Numbered from the stretch's first letter, positions 1-8,517 are shown. The stretch: DNA of 64,000 nt from an uncultured Clostridia bacterium (GCA_947589665.1 CANQBJ010000002.1:1-64000), one strand, 5' to 3'. The notes: generated from the letters alone by a model not told the origin. A program made the numbers and translations.

Positions 1-135
1 AAAAAATCAGAGCTGAGCGATGATGAACTGCGAAGGCGTAACATTGAGCTTGAAAAAGAAAATGCGGAATTGAAAAGAGCAAATGACATACTGAAAGACG
101 CACTGGGTTTTTTCGCAAAAGACCGGAAGAAGTAA
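1..135 (+). CDS. IS3-family transposase OrfA, C-terminal fragment
   Basis: The open frame from base 1 ends at TAA 133-135 and encodes 44 residues of a charged helix with leucine-zipper-like heptads (IELEKENAELKRAND), followed by ALGFFAKDRKK. This is the usual C-terminus of IS3/IS150-type OrfA, which binds the terminal repeats and multimerises. The N-terminal helix-turn-helix half is outside the window. Bases 105-111 read G GGT TTT in the OrfA frame, a canonical -1 slippery heptamer that would let ribosomes enter the OrfB frame. Confidence 0.85.
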   Translation, partial: KKSELSDDELRRRNIELEKENAELKRANDILKDALGFFAKDRKK

Positions 136-194
136 AGCCAAGAGAATTATATCTGTTTATTAAGGAAAATAAGCTTAAATATCCTGTAAATACT

Positions 195-1025
195 ATGTGC
201 AGAGTATTAAAAGTAAGCGAATCAGGTTATTACAGATGGTTAAAAAACAAAGACAAACCAAAGGCATGGCAGCTTCTTGCGGTCGAGATAAATGAGATAC
301 TCAACGCTCATCCCGATAATGATAATTATGGAGTTAAAAGGATGAAAACAGCTCTTGAACGTAAAGGCATAAAAACAAGTGAAAGAACTATATACAGAGC
401 AATGAAGAAATGTGGTCTGCTTCACAGGATAAGAAAGCCCCATGGTATAACAAAAGCAGATACCGAAACACAGGAAAGAGAAAACATCATAAAGAGGGAT
501 TTCTCGGCAGACAGACCATATACAAAGCTGCTTACAGATATAACAGAAATACAATGCTCAGATGGTAAACTTTATATTTCAGCCGTACTTGATTGCTTTA
601 ACGGAGAGATAGTGGCTCTTGAAATGCGTGATAACATGAAAAAAGAGTTGTGTATCGATACAATAAAGCAATTAAAAAGTATATGTAAAAAAGAGAACAA
701 AACGATTTTACATAGTGACAGAGGTTGTCAATACACCAGCTATACATTCAGAGAAGAGCTTGTAAAATGTGGATTGATACAAAGCCTGAGTGGAACAGGT
801 CATTGTTTTGACAATTCACGAATGGAGAGCTTTTTCGCAACATTGAAGAAGGAAAAGCTTTACAGGATACCAACCTATAAGATGACACGAGAACAAGTAA
901 AAACAGAGGTATTCCGTTATATCTTCGGATATTACAATACCATCAGGGTAAACAGCTTTAACCCTGATGGTATGCCTCCTGTTGCCTATAGAAAATCAAT
1001 GAGTGAAAAACTCTCAGCAGCTTGA
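195..1025 (+). CDS. IS3-family transposase OrfB (DDE integrase)
   Basis: OrfB catalyses strand transfer of the element. The frame carries an HTH_21-like N-terminal part and an rve/DDE core with D115 (LLTDITE), D175 (LHSDRGCQY) and E211 (NSRMESFF); all three catalytic residues are intact, so it may be active. The first ATG is at 195, but the same frame is open upstream to about 108 and encodes typical IS3 OrfB sequence (RKRPEEVKPRELYLFIKEN). The natural product is therefore probably an OrfA-OrfB fusion made by -1 frameshifting at G GGT TTT (105-111). It ends just before the presumed right terminus of the element. Confidence 0.9.
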   Translation: MCRVLKVSESGYYRWLKNKDKPKAWQLLAVEINEILNAHPDNDNYGVKRMKTALERKGIKTSERTIYRAMKKCGLLHRIRKPHGITKADTETQERENIIKRDFSADRPYTKLLTDITEIQCSDGKLYISAVLDCFNGEIVALEMRDNMKKELCIDTIKQLKSICKKENKTILHSDRGCQYTSYTFREELVKCGLIQSLSGTGHCFDNSRMESFFATLKKEKLYRIPTYKMTREQVKTEVFRYIFGYYNTIRVNSFNPDGMPPVAYRKSMSEKLSAA

Positions 1026-1162
1026 TTTGTTGCTATTCAGAATTTTGGGTGTTTTTTACTCTGCACTTTTCTTGACAATTCCATTGTTTATGCTAGTAAG
1101 GCGACCCTATCGACAGCCCAACGCAAATGTATTTTAAATTCAACGAAATGGTTGGGCTGCCA

Positions 1163-1183
1163 CTTCCCCTTGCGAAGGGGAAG
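1163..1183. repeat. GC-rich intergenic hairpin
   Basis: A perfect 9-bp stem, CTTCCCCTT/AAGGGGAAG with a GCG loop, is preceded by GGGCTGCC. It resembles the AGCTCCCC/GGGGAGCT hairpin at 56482-56505, which is also followed by GC-rich palindromes. It looks like part of a dispersed intergenic repeat family rather than a terminator, since no T-tract follows on either strand. Confidence 0.6.
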
Positions 1184-1265
1184 TTTAGGTTTATGCTTTT
1201 CAAAGTCGCTAATTTATTTGGAATTAACAACAACTAAGCTACTGTCACAGCCTTTGCGATGCATA

Positions 1266-1330
1266 ACCTCCCCTAGCGTTAGCGTCGGAGGGGAGGGGGA
1301 CCATGCGCAGCATGGTGGAAGGGTCGAGTT
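1266..1330 (+). repeat. Dispersed intergenic repeat, copy 1
   Basis: The unit reads CCTCCCC, a variable loop, GGGGAGGGGGACCA, a small palindrome, TGGTGGA, then GGGTCGAG. The same order of words occurs in reverse orientation at 56352-56402. Each copy has different loop sequences but conserved arms, the pattern of a mobile or RNA-structured intergenic repeat. No ORF here is credible: the short frames that cross it consist only of repeat sequence. Confidence 0.6.
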
Positions 1331-1408
1331 ACTGGCATAAACACAAATTTAATGCAACAACCCTTACTTATATACACAATTCATATCAAATAAAAAACAC
1401 CGATTTTC

Positions 1409-1542
1409 CCTCCCGCAGCCGCAGCGTGGCTAAAGCGGGAGTTTTGCCTCTTTTGGGGTCAGTAATTATGGAATGATATAACTTTGTACCCCAAAAGCCG
1501 TTCGGAGGGTATGGGAACCATCGGAAGGTTCCCATGTTTTTT
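1409..1542 (+). repeat. Cluster of three stem-loops in gene-free tract
   Basis: Three inverted repeats follow one another. The first is CTCCCGC.../...GCGGGAG followed by TTTT (about 1409-1444). The second is CTTTTGGGGT/ACCCCAAAAG with about 27 nt between arms (about 1449-1498). The third is ATGGGAACC/GGTTCCCAT (1511-1535), followed by a T-rich run, so it could terminate plus-strand transcription. The GGGAACC/GGTTCC arms recur at about 31729-31787. The stretch 1078-1785 holds no convincing gene. Confidence 0.55.
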
Positions 1543-1705
1543 GTTACTTTTTTTCAAAAAAAAGTAAATAAAAAATTTCTTATGCTTTTTAAAGAAAAAA
1601 GCATATTTATCTTAATTATTAAGATAAACAAAAATTTATCAAAAAACCACTGCAATAGCTTATTTTTTTAATTCTTAGTACATCTCTTTTGTAAGGCATT
1701 TTTCA

Positions 1706-1732
1706 AGCGTGTATCGATTTTATTGACACGCT
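1706..1732. repeat. AGCGTGT/ACACGCT hairpin, copy 1
   Basis: A 7-bp inverted repeat with an AT-rich loop (ATCGATTTTATTG). A near-identical hairpin with the same arms and related loop is at 31665-31689, also adjacent to a terminator. It lies next to the terminator at 1733-1758. Confidence 0.55.
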
Positions 1733-1758
1733 AAAAAGGGGCTGCAAAAGCAGCCCCT
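1733..1758 (-). terminator. Terminator of the secreted-protein/peptide operon
   Basis: The stem GGGGCTGC/GCAGCCCC has a 4-nt loop and is followed on the minus strand by TTTTT. It lies 28 nt after the stop codon of the 49-aa peptide gene, so it closes the two-gene operon 8245-1786. Confidence 0.85.
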
Positions 1759-1785
1759 CATACATATATTCATATTACAGGCAGA

Positions 1786-1935
1786 TCAGTTGCCGAACAT
1801 AGAGCTAAAGCTCTCTGTCATAGGCTCGCCGCCTTCGCCCTTGTTTATAAGTACAGGCGCGGTGCCGCTTGCCGTGATCACGTCCTGAACGCTTAATAAA
1901 TGAATTTCGATGCATGGCTTTATGTATGATCTCAT
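1786..1935 (-). CDS. YIKP-family small peptide, 49 aa, unknown function
   Basis: A 49-residue frame starts with ATG at 1935, preceded by GGAG 8 nt upstream, and begins 13 nt after the stop codon of the 2098-aa secreted protein. Its first 23 residues align without gaps to the 43-aa peptide encoded at 38429-38560. Shared positions include M1, YIKP at 4-7, I11, QD at 17-18, I20, T21 and S23; the C-terminal halves differ. There is no signal peptide or membrane helix. It contains one cysteine (C8) and ends in a Ser/Phe/Gly-rich tail. The same genomic setting (behind a large secreted protein and before a terminator) and the shared N-terminus support a real gene. The function is unknown; signalling, chaperoning or RiPP-like roles are only guesses. 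Confidence 0.75.
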   Translation of the reverse strand: MRSYIKPCIEIHLLSVQDVITASGTAPVLINKGEGGEPMTESFSSMFGN

Positions 1936-1948
1936 ATCGGCACACTCC

Positions 1949-4900
1949 TTACTGTAATGAATTATAGCTGTAAGTAACAGGTGCTGAGGTTATTCTGTTG
2001 CCTTTGACATCTGTCTTGTACGGTATTACCTCTATTTCCGCAGCAAGATCGCCTATATCGGTTATAGTAAAGGCATACATAAATTCATTGCTCAGCTTTG
2101 TACTCGTACCGGCTATTGATGTATAAACGATATTTGTAGGTTTAGTTTCGTAGGTCTTGCCATTTGCCTTGAATATGAAGCCTACATTCTGATAGTTGAT
2201 ACTGTCTACATCCGCTATAAACATAATACCGTTTGCTCCGACTCTTTCGGCTGTCAGATGCTTATCTGTCGGCTGCGGTTTTGTAGGTCCCTCGGTTGAG
2301 GTTTCTGTTGAGGTCTCCGTTGAAGTCTCGGTTGAAGTCTCCGTTGAAGTCTCCGTTGAGGTCTCAGTTGAAGTCTCAGTTGGGGTCTCCGTTGAGGTCT
2401 CAGTTGAGGTCTCGGTTGAAGTCTCAGTTGAGGTCTCGGTCTTATCGGAAGCAACTCCTGTTTCAAGAGCGGTAATACCGTTTATCTGATCCCAGTAAAC
2501 TGCCTTAAAATCACTGTGAACACTTACTGTCTGATTTTGCTCAACGGTAATGAGGACCTCCTTAGTTTCATCCTCAGAGTCGATACTGATAGTACCTACC
2601 TGTAATTTACCCTCATCATCAAGCAGACTGCAGTCTGCAACAACATACAAGTTAAGCTTGCCGTTATTATTCCTGCACTCAAGGAGGCTGTCGCCAAGAG
2701 CGACCTTTTCCTCTATCATATCTGACCACTTAAATACAGGCTTGGCATCGGGATCGCTTATGTTAAATTCTGTCTGGAACGCTATAGTATTGATATCCTC
2801 GTTCTTAAGCTGCAGTTCTATTGACGCTTCTCTGCCATCCTCAGACTTTGTGAATGTAAAGCCGTATTCATAAGGCGTGTCTGTGTCATCGGGAGAAGTA
2901 TCTCCTGTTTCCTCGGTACCTGCCATAAGGTCTGAGCTTTCGCTGTCCGCAGGTATAGATGCTGAGTAGTTGATATCATCTTCCGGCTCAGCAGTATTTT
3001 CTGCTGCTGCATTCGGCTCAGCTTCCATGCCTGTAACGGGATCTGCCTTTATCTCAATAGGCGGAAGCTCATCGGGTACAGTAACATTGAGAGTGTTACT
3101 TACCATACGCTCGCCTTCAAGAGTATGAGCATCGTCTACTCTGTAGAGCTCAGCGCTTATGACCTCGGGTATCTTCTGTCCTGCATCCAGGTCTTTCGGT
3201 TCTATCCAGTATATCCAGATACCGTCAGATACATCGCCTAATTCACCCTGTGCGGGAGGCTCTGCAAGAACTATCTGATAGCCGTTTACTATAGTCTTTT
3301 CATTTCTCTTATCGCCCTCCAGGAGCTTAACTACGTTGTATGCAGGACTGCCCTTATATTCTCCTGTGAATATTATGGAGCCTTCAGGTATAGTATAAGC
3401 CTCGGGATCGGAAGTATCATATGTATAAGCAGTCTTAAGTATGCCTATTCCGTCGGGAACAAGCTCTACATTATCATTTGTAGGACCTAATATGTTTACG
3501 CTGCTTACTGTAGCTGATGTGCCTTCATATACGACCTTTACAGAGGCTGCATTGTAGATATACATATATCCCGGCTCGCTCTCCTGGTTGAAGTAGAAGG
3601 TCTCTTCGCTGCTGCCGTCATAATCAACGTCCTTTGCCTTGGTCCAGTTGGAATTGTCCTCGCTTACATATACGGCAAACTTAGCGGCTGCGCCCTTGTA
3701 CTTGATAGCAGTTACCTGCTCGTTGCTGCCGAGATTGATTATAAATTCGGCATTGCCCTCTGTACCTTCAGGAACAGTGCCTGTGTAATCTGCCGCACTT
3801 CCCTGTCCTATTATGGAAGGAATAGCTGAAATATAAGTATCTTCACAGTACTCGCTATCACCGTCTGCCTTTACATAGGTGTCGGCAGTTGACTTCATAT
3901 TGGTTTCTATTGACCAGTTATCTCTGCCTATTGTACCGTCATGCTTTACCTTGACAGGCGCAAGCTCAACAGCATCGGTAGTGTTGAGGAGCTTATCATA
4001 GCCTATTACCTTGTATTCATAGACCATATTGTTGCCTGTAGTGATAACGTCTGTATATTTATTCTTATCAGCGGGAACAAAGGCAACGGGAACATCATTT
4101 CTTATGATCTCATAGCCCAGCATAGCCTCTCCGCCATTGCTGCTAAGACTAAATTCTATTTCGTTGGAAGTCACAACACTGTTTTCATGAGGTGTGACCA
4201 TAGTAACATCGACAGACGTATCTGCGTCCATACCCCTGCCGCCTGAAAGCTTGTAATCTCTTGCCTCGTTGTTGAAATACTGTATCTTCTTGTCCTCAAG
4301 AGGGAACTGTGATACATAAGCCTGAGTATCGGGGTCATAGGTGAAGCCCCATGCCTCAAAGAACGGTATAAGGTTTTTCTCTGCTGCCGCAGAAGCAAGT
4401 CTTATAAGATTGTCGCTTGTACTCTTGGTCATTACAAGAGGTATTGATGTGCTGCCTGAGGCCTCGCCCTCTGAGGTAGCCTCCTCCACAGCCTCTTCCT
4501 TGACTGCTTCACCGTTAGGGTCGGGAGCAAGAGCAGTATTTCTGCTGTATGCGTCCATACGGGCATAGAAGTTGTTTGCAAGCTGTTCGTCTAAACTGTC
4601 AAACATCTTATAATCGTAGTAGTTGTCATAATATGCGTGAAGCTGCCAGTACATTCCCAATGTCTTGCTCTTAGGCACGGCACCTATGCTGCTTCTTGTA
4701 ACTACGTCATATACATCTTCATAATTGATCCTGTCAAGTGACTGTGTCGCAAGAAGTGAGAAGAAGTTATTTGTAACCTCTGCAACTACGTAGTTCTTGT
4801 TATTGATAACATGACCCATTTCATGAGCAATACCCCAGCCTGTAAGCTGACCTGATGTCTTCTGACCCATATCGTCGGAGGTAACGGGAGTAAGTCCCGC

Positions 4901-7900
4901 AAGCTCAGGAACACTGCCGTATTCGATACCTATATGCTTACCGCTTGCATACATGAATGCACCTGCAAACATAGCGTGATAACGGATATTAAGTCTTTGC
5001 ATAGGATATCTGTTAGGGCTTGTAAACACAAGATTGCCCTTTTCGTCATAGTTTTCATTTTTATTTAAGCCCTTGTACTGATAGAACAGGTCTATCTGCT
5101 GCTCCATAGCCTCAATGGACTTTTCAAGCTTGGCTGCGCCGCCGTCTCCTATACCGGCAAGTATCTGAGAGGCTGGAACTGAGTACATCATATTGTCCAT
5201 AACTATTTCAGTCAGGTTGGCAACACAGTTCTGTGGATCGTATTCCTTTTCAGCCGTATGCTTTTCACTATGCAGAGTCTGAAGCTTATCAACATGGGTC
5301 TTAAGCTCATCAACGTACTTTTCAATGGCTGCTGTCCTTTCCTCACCTTTTATGCCTGCAACATTAAGCATAGGTATCTTGGTGCCGCCGCTTACTCTCA
5401 ATGTATAGTCGCGGTTGTTTGTGCCGTTCCACTGAACGTAAAGGGAACCGCCGTTTTCACGGTTTGCATATGTAGCAAGAGTAGGAACTGTAATTACGTT
5501 ACGTCCTACCTTAAGAGATGTTATCTCCTTGGACCAGCCGAAGGAGGAGTCATTGTGCATCTGCGTAGCAACAAGCTTAAGACTTGTATTAGTGTTCCTT
5601 GCGTCTGTAGCAGAACCCAGGTATATAACAAGCTCTGTACCTGTCTCTGCTGCAACTCCTATTGGCTGAAGGTCTGTAAGAGGCATTGCAAAATCATCGT
5701 GTCCGTCAAGCTTAGCTGAGACCTTAGTATCTATGTGTATAATGTCGTCAAGGTCCTTTGTCTTGAGAAGCTGCTCTGCATATTCAAGCTCAAGAAGAAG
5801 ATTGTCGCGCTCGGGATGAAGCTCGCCGCTTTCCTCGTCAACAACGTCAAGCTCATCTTTAAATCCCTTTATCATATCTTCCGTTACGTTGTCCTTAAGC
5901 TGTATATGCATATCATCTGCATACATATCATTTATTCTTGTGGCAATATCCTCATACTCATAAAATCTCATTTCGGCTATTGTAATAGACCTAGCGCCCC
6001 AGGCGATCTGTATACAAAGCTGGAAAGTATCTGACTTAACAGGATGCTCTGCGATCACGGTATAGAACGGATTGCCGTCGGGGTCCGCCTTCTTTGAAAG
6101 GCTTGCGTATACCTTCTGCCAATTGCCGCTTTCATCCTTATATCTTATAGCTGCTGAGGAATAAGAATAAGGCTGGCTTCCGCTTGGCGTAAAGCGTATA
6201 GTATCTATGGTATATTCCTGATCAAGAGTAATTATGGGGTTTGCATAATTCTGATAGGTATATCCTGTATCCCATTCCCAGACATAGGTATATGTATCCT
6301 GATTATTGTCTACGGGAGCATTGATATCTCCGTATATTATTTTCTCGTCGCTTTCAGTAAACTCTACCTTTTCTATGTGAGAGGTAAGCTCGCCTCTGCC
6401 CTGAGGCTTGTTTATAAGCTTACGCATAGGCATAGCTACGTCGTTTGATGCTGTCGGAGTAGCCTCCAGAATATCGTATTCTGAGCCTGCGCCGTAGCCG
6501 TTATGACCTATCACATAGACCTCATAGGTAACTCCTGCCTTAAGGTTAGTTATATTGTGGGAAGTAGCCGTAATGTTTTCTTCTACGGTTTCCTCCGTAG
6601 CGCCCTTTTCTTTATAATGGACGCTGTACCACTGGCTGTGCATAGTAGCCTTCCATGAAACAAGTATTGACTCTACATTTGCCTCTGCCTTGGCATTTTC
6701 CGTCTTTGGCGGCAGAGTACCCATAGAATCCATTTCTATAGACCTTGCCTCTGACCACTTGCTCTTCCAGTCGCCGCTTACGGAACGCACACGCACGGTA
6801 TAAGGTACATACTGCTTAAGGTCGCCTCCGTTAAGGGCGCCTACGTTCATTGAAGTCCTGTTTGTAGGCGTAGTCTGCTCTGCAGCGCCCTGGCTTACGC
6901 TTACCTCATATCCGTCTACATTGTGCTGAGGTGTCCACGTAACATTGAACTTGGGATAAAGGCCTGATTCTGTCTGCTTTACCTCTGTTATTTCAGGAAT
7001 ATTGAGCTCGGGCTCAGGTATCCTGCTTTCCATATTGTTTACAAACTCTACCTCGGCTATATCCACAAGCTTAGTGCTGGAGCCTGTAACCTTGATAGTC
7101 ACTTTCTTTATGGCAATACGCTTACCGATATTTATTACTACAGTACCGTCGCTTTCTACTGTAGCAGTACCGCTTGGGCTTGCGAAAAGGTCCGCAAATA
7201 TCGGAAGTATAGCTGCGGGCTCAGGCTTTGATGAAGTATCTTCTATTTCTATGACATAGGGCTGCTCATTGCCCTCCTCGTCAACACCTATTACTTCAAT
7301 ACTGCCTTTTGTAATACGGTTTTCTGAACCTACGGGCGGCTTTATAACGATACCCTGCGCCTGCTTTGCCTCTTCGGGAGCAGCGTCGTTTATATTAAGA
7401 GCCACCTCTACTGGATTATCTTCTGATATATCGGCATCTTCGTTCTTAGGAGCAAGCTGCACAGAATTGCCCTGGCTCTGTACCAGATCACTGACATCTC
7501 CACCCTTTACAACAGTATTTTCAGATACTTCGGGCTGAATATTTTCAGCTGAAATAATACTGAGGGGAACTACAGGCGTATTATCGCCCTTGTTGTGTGT
7601 AATATATGCAAGGTCTGCTACATTTATAGAGCCGTCGTTATTAAGGTCATATGTAACGGTTATATCGTTATCTGTAGTACCGCTGTCTATGACGTCCATC
7701 ATTGCCTGCTCGTCTTTTGTATCAACTGTGCCGTCGGCATTTACGTCGCCTATAGCCATAACAGCGTGCTGCGCTGAGCCGGGTCCGAGAAGATCGTTCT
7801 TCTGCTTGCTGTTGTTGATCTCTACCTTAGTCGTCATACCCTTCTGTATAACTATATCGGACTGAGTATATTTAGCATAGCCGGGAGCCTCGATAATGAG

Positions 7901-8245
7901 TGTATACTCCTTCACTCCCGTGTCTGTATCTACGGGAACATTGCTTATTACACCTGATGCAGAAGTACCCTCTGCATTTGTAATGATATCGGCGCTGTAA
8001 TTTGTATTGACATCCTCTTCATCATTAAGTACAACATGAAAGCTGTCGCCCGGCGCAGGAAGGTCGAGGTTCAGGCTTATTCCCAATGTGCTTACATCCG
8101 AAACGCTCTCCAGTGACCCTATATCGGAATCGTCGACAAGGTCTGCCTCTATATCGGCAGCAGGGACAATGGCGCTTTGAAGTAAAAGAGCTGATGTCAG
8201 GATAACTGCACTTATTTTCTTGAATAAATTCTTTTGGGATTTCAT
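1949..8245 (-). CDS. Giant secreted M60-like metallopeptidase with dockerin, FN3 and F5/8-type domains
   Basis: The start is set at ATG 8245, behind AGGAGC and opening a signal peptide (MKSQKNLFKK, then a hydrophobic stretch); a frame open to 8305 lacks this. The product is 2098 aa. Visible order: signal peptide 1-30; a PEGA-like surface domain about 60-150; two dockerin-type calcium loops about 162-225 (GDVNADGTVDTKD and YDLNNDGSINVAD); FN3-like repeats about 420-600; an F5/8-like beta-sandwich about 640-780; a zinc motif HEMGH near 1140 followed by EVTNN, as in M60/enhancin-like gluzincins acting on mucin-type glycoproteins; a second F5/8-like part; a cohesin-fold-like stretch about 1800-1930; twelve TSTE repeats; and a C-terminal domain. 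A role in host glycoprotein breakdown is inferred. The dockerin is N-terminal rather than C-terminal, which is unusual. Downstream it is coupled to the YIKP peptide gene. Confidence 0.85.
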   Translation of the reverse strand: MKSQKNLFKKISAVILTSALLLQSAIVPAADIEADLVDDSDIGSLESVSDVSTLGISLNLDLPAPGDSFHVVLNDEEDVNTNYSADIITNAEGTSASGVISNVPVDTDTGVKEYTLIIEAPGYAKYTQSDIVIQKGMTTKVEINNSKQKNDLLGPGSAQHAVMAIGDVNADGTVDTKDEQAMMDVIDSGTTDNDITVTYDLNNDGSINVADLAYITHNKGDNTPVVPLSIISAENIQPEVSENTVVKGGDVSDLVQSQGNSVQLAPKNEDADISEDNPVEVALNINDAAPEEAKQAQGIVIKPPVGSENRITKGSIEVIGVDEEGNEQPYVIEIEDTSSKPEPAAILPIFADLFASPSGTATVESDGTVVINIGKRIAIKKVTIKVTGSSTKLVDIAEVEFVNNMESRIPEPELNIPEITEVKQTESGLYPKFNVTWTPQHNVDGYEVSVSQGAAEQTTPTNRTSMNVGALNGGDLKQYVPYTVRVRSVSGDWKSKWSEARSIEMDSMGTLPPKTENAKAEANVESILVSWKATMHSQWYSVHYKEKGATEETVEENITATSHNITNLKAGVTYEVYVIGHNGYGAGSEYDILEATPTASNDVAMPMRKLINKPQGRGELTSHIEKVEFTESDEKIIYGDINAPVDNNQDTYTYVWEWDTGYTYQNYANPIITLDQEYTIDTIRFTPSGSQPYSYSSAAIRYKDESGNWQKVYASLSKKADPDGNPFYTVIAEHPVKSDTFQLCIQIAWGARSITIAEMRFYEYEDIATRINDMYADDMHIQLKDNVTEDMIKGFKDELDVVDEESGELHPERDNLLLELEYAEQLLKTKDLDDIIHIDTKVSAKLDGHDDFAMPLTDLQPIGVAAETGTELVIYLGSATDARNTNTSLKLVATQMHNDSSFGWSKEITSLKVGRNVITVPTLATYANRENGGSLYVQWNGTNNRDYTLRVSGGTKIPMLNVAGIKGEERTAAIEKYVDELKTHVDKLQTLHSEKHTAEKEYDPQNCVANLTEIVMDNMMYSVPASQILAGIGDGGAAKLEKSIEAMEQQIDLFYQYKGLNKNENYDEKGNLVFTSPNRYPMQRLNIRYHAMFAGAFMYASGKHIGIEYGSVPELAGLTPVTSDDMGQKTSGQLTGWGIAHEMGHVINNKNYVVAEVTNNFFSLLATQSLDRINYEDVYDVVTRSSIGAVPKSKTLGMYWQLHAYYDNYYDYKMFDSLDEQLANNFYARMDAYSRNTALAPDPNGEAVKEEAVEEATSEGEASGSTSIPLVMTKSTSDNLIRLASAAAEKNLIPFFEAWGFTYDPDTQAYVSQFPLEDKKIQYFNNEARDYKLSGGRGMDADTSVDVTMVTPHENSVVTSNEIEFSLSSNGGEAMLGYEIIRNDVPVAFVPADKNKYTDVITTGNNMVYEYKVIGYDKLLNTTDAVELAPVKVKHDGTIGRDNWSIETNMKSTADTYVKADGDSEYCEDTYISAIPSIIGQGSAADYTGTVPEGTEGNAEFIINLGSNEQVTAIKYKGAAAKFAVYVSEDNSNWTKAKDVDYDGSSEETFYFNQESEPGYMYIYNAASVKVVYEGTSATVSSVNILGPTNDNVELVPDGIGILKTAYTYDTSDPEAYTIPEGSIIFTGEYKGSPAYNVVKLLEGDKRNEKTIVNGYQIVLAEPPAQGELGDVSDGIWIYWIEPKDLDAGQKIPEVISAELYRVDDAHTLEGERMVSNTLNVTVPDELPPIEIKADPVTGMEAEPNAAAENTAEPEDDINYSASIPADSESSDLMAGTEETGDTSPDDTDTPYEYGFTFTKSEDGREASIELQLKNEDINTIAFQTEFNISDPDAKPVFKWSDMIEEKVALGDSLLECRNNNGKLNLYVVADCSLLDDEGKLQVGTISIDSEDETKEVLITVEQNQTVSVHSDFKAVYWDQINGITALETGVASDKTETSTETSTETSTETSTETPTETSTETSTETSTETSTETSTETSTETSTEGPTKPQPTDKHLTAERVGANGIMFIADVDSINYQNVGFIFKANGKTYETKPTNIVYTSIAGTSTKLSNEFMYAFTITDIGDLAAEIEVIPYKTDVKGNRITSAPVTYSYNSLQ
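2287..2438 (-). repeat. 12-bp tandem repeat encoding TSTE units
   Basis: About twelve in-frame 12-bp units encode (TSTE)n, with one TPTE variant, forming a Thr/Ser/Glu linker near residues 1936-1986 of the giant secreted protein. Units differ at third positions, so the array is not freshly expanded. Unit gain or loss by slippage would change linker length without breaking the frame. Confidence 0.9.
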
Positions 8246-8379
8246 AAAGTGCTCCTTTCTTGTATTTATTAAGGGATATAGGTTTGTACTGCACCTGCGA
8301 TACAATATACGGGGCTTGAGGCGGCCATATATCTACCGTCTGCACAGGCAACACCCACTCATCCTATTATATTAAGAAA

Positions 8380-8408
8380 ATTATAACATTATTTGACCCT
8401 TTGGTCAA
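8380..8408 (-). promoter_or_regulatory. Promoter of the giant secreted-protein operon
   Basis: On the minus strand TTGACC (8403-8408) is 17 bp from TATAAT (8380-8385). The -35 lies inside the palindrome TTGACC-cttt-GGTCAA (8393-8408), a likely operator. Two TTGTTC boxes sit 11 bp apart further upstream (8443-8448, 8454-8459, plus-strand reading). Confidence 0.75.
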
Positions 8409-8481
8409 GATTTTTTAATGTCGCGGACAAACCTTTTTAATATTGTTCACACTTTGTTCTAAATTATAAAATTATTGTAAC

Positions 8482-8517
8482 AAAAAAATGAATATCGCAA
8501 GCTATCTTGCGATATTC
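8482..8517 (-). terminator. Terminator of the DMT transporter gene
   Basis: A perfect 12-bp stem (GAATATCGCAAG with its complement) contains the TAG stop codon of the transporter in its loop and is followed by a T-run on the minus strand. Confidence 0.85.

Larger units (their letters stand above)
1..1077 (+). mobile_element. IS3-family insertion sequence, left end outside window
   Basis: The segment holds the end of OrfA, an overlapping OrfB transposase frame and a plausible right terminus. The likely right inverted repeat ends with CTTGACA at 1071-1077, i.e. TGTCAAG read inward, the TG...CA ending usual for IS3 elements. The left end is outside the window, so the repeat and any target duplication cannot be confirmed. 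The OrfA/OrfB arrangement with a -1 frameshift window is established for the IS3 family; the exact right boundary is inference. Confidence 0.85.

Noticed and set aside
1152-1340. 62-codon plus-strand frame
   Set aside because: It consists of the dispersed palindromic repeat and lacks a ribosome site.
2287-2438. Regular tandem array considered as CRISPR
   Set aside because: Units are 12 bp, contiguous, in frame and coding; there are no spacers.
2196-2489. Plus-strand frame rich in Val-Ser-Val-Glu repeats
   Set aside because: It is the antisense reading of the TSTE repeat of the giant secreted protein; no ribosome site and no independent support.
5258-6034. Two plus-strand frames of 153 and 99 codons with Cys/Lys-rich products
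   Set aside because: Opposite-strand shadows inside the giant gene, with no ribosome sites and implausible composition.
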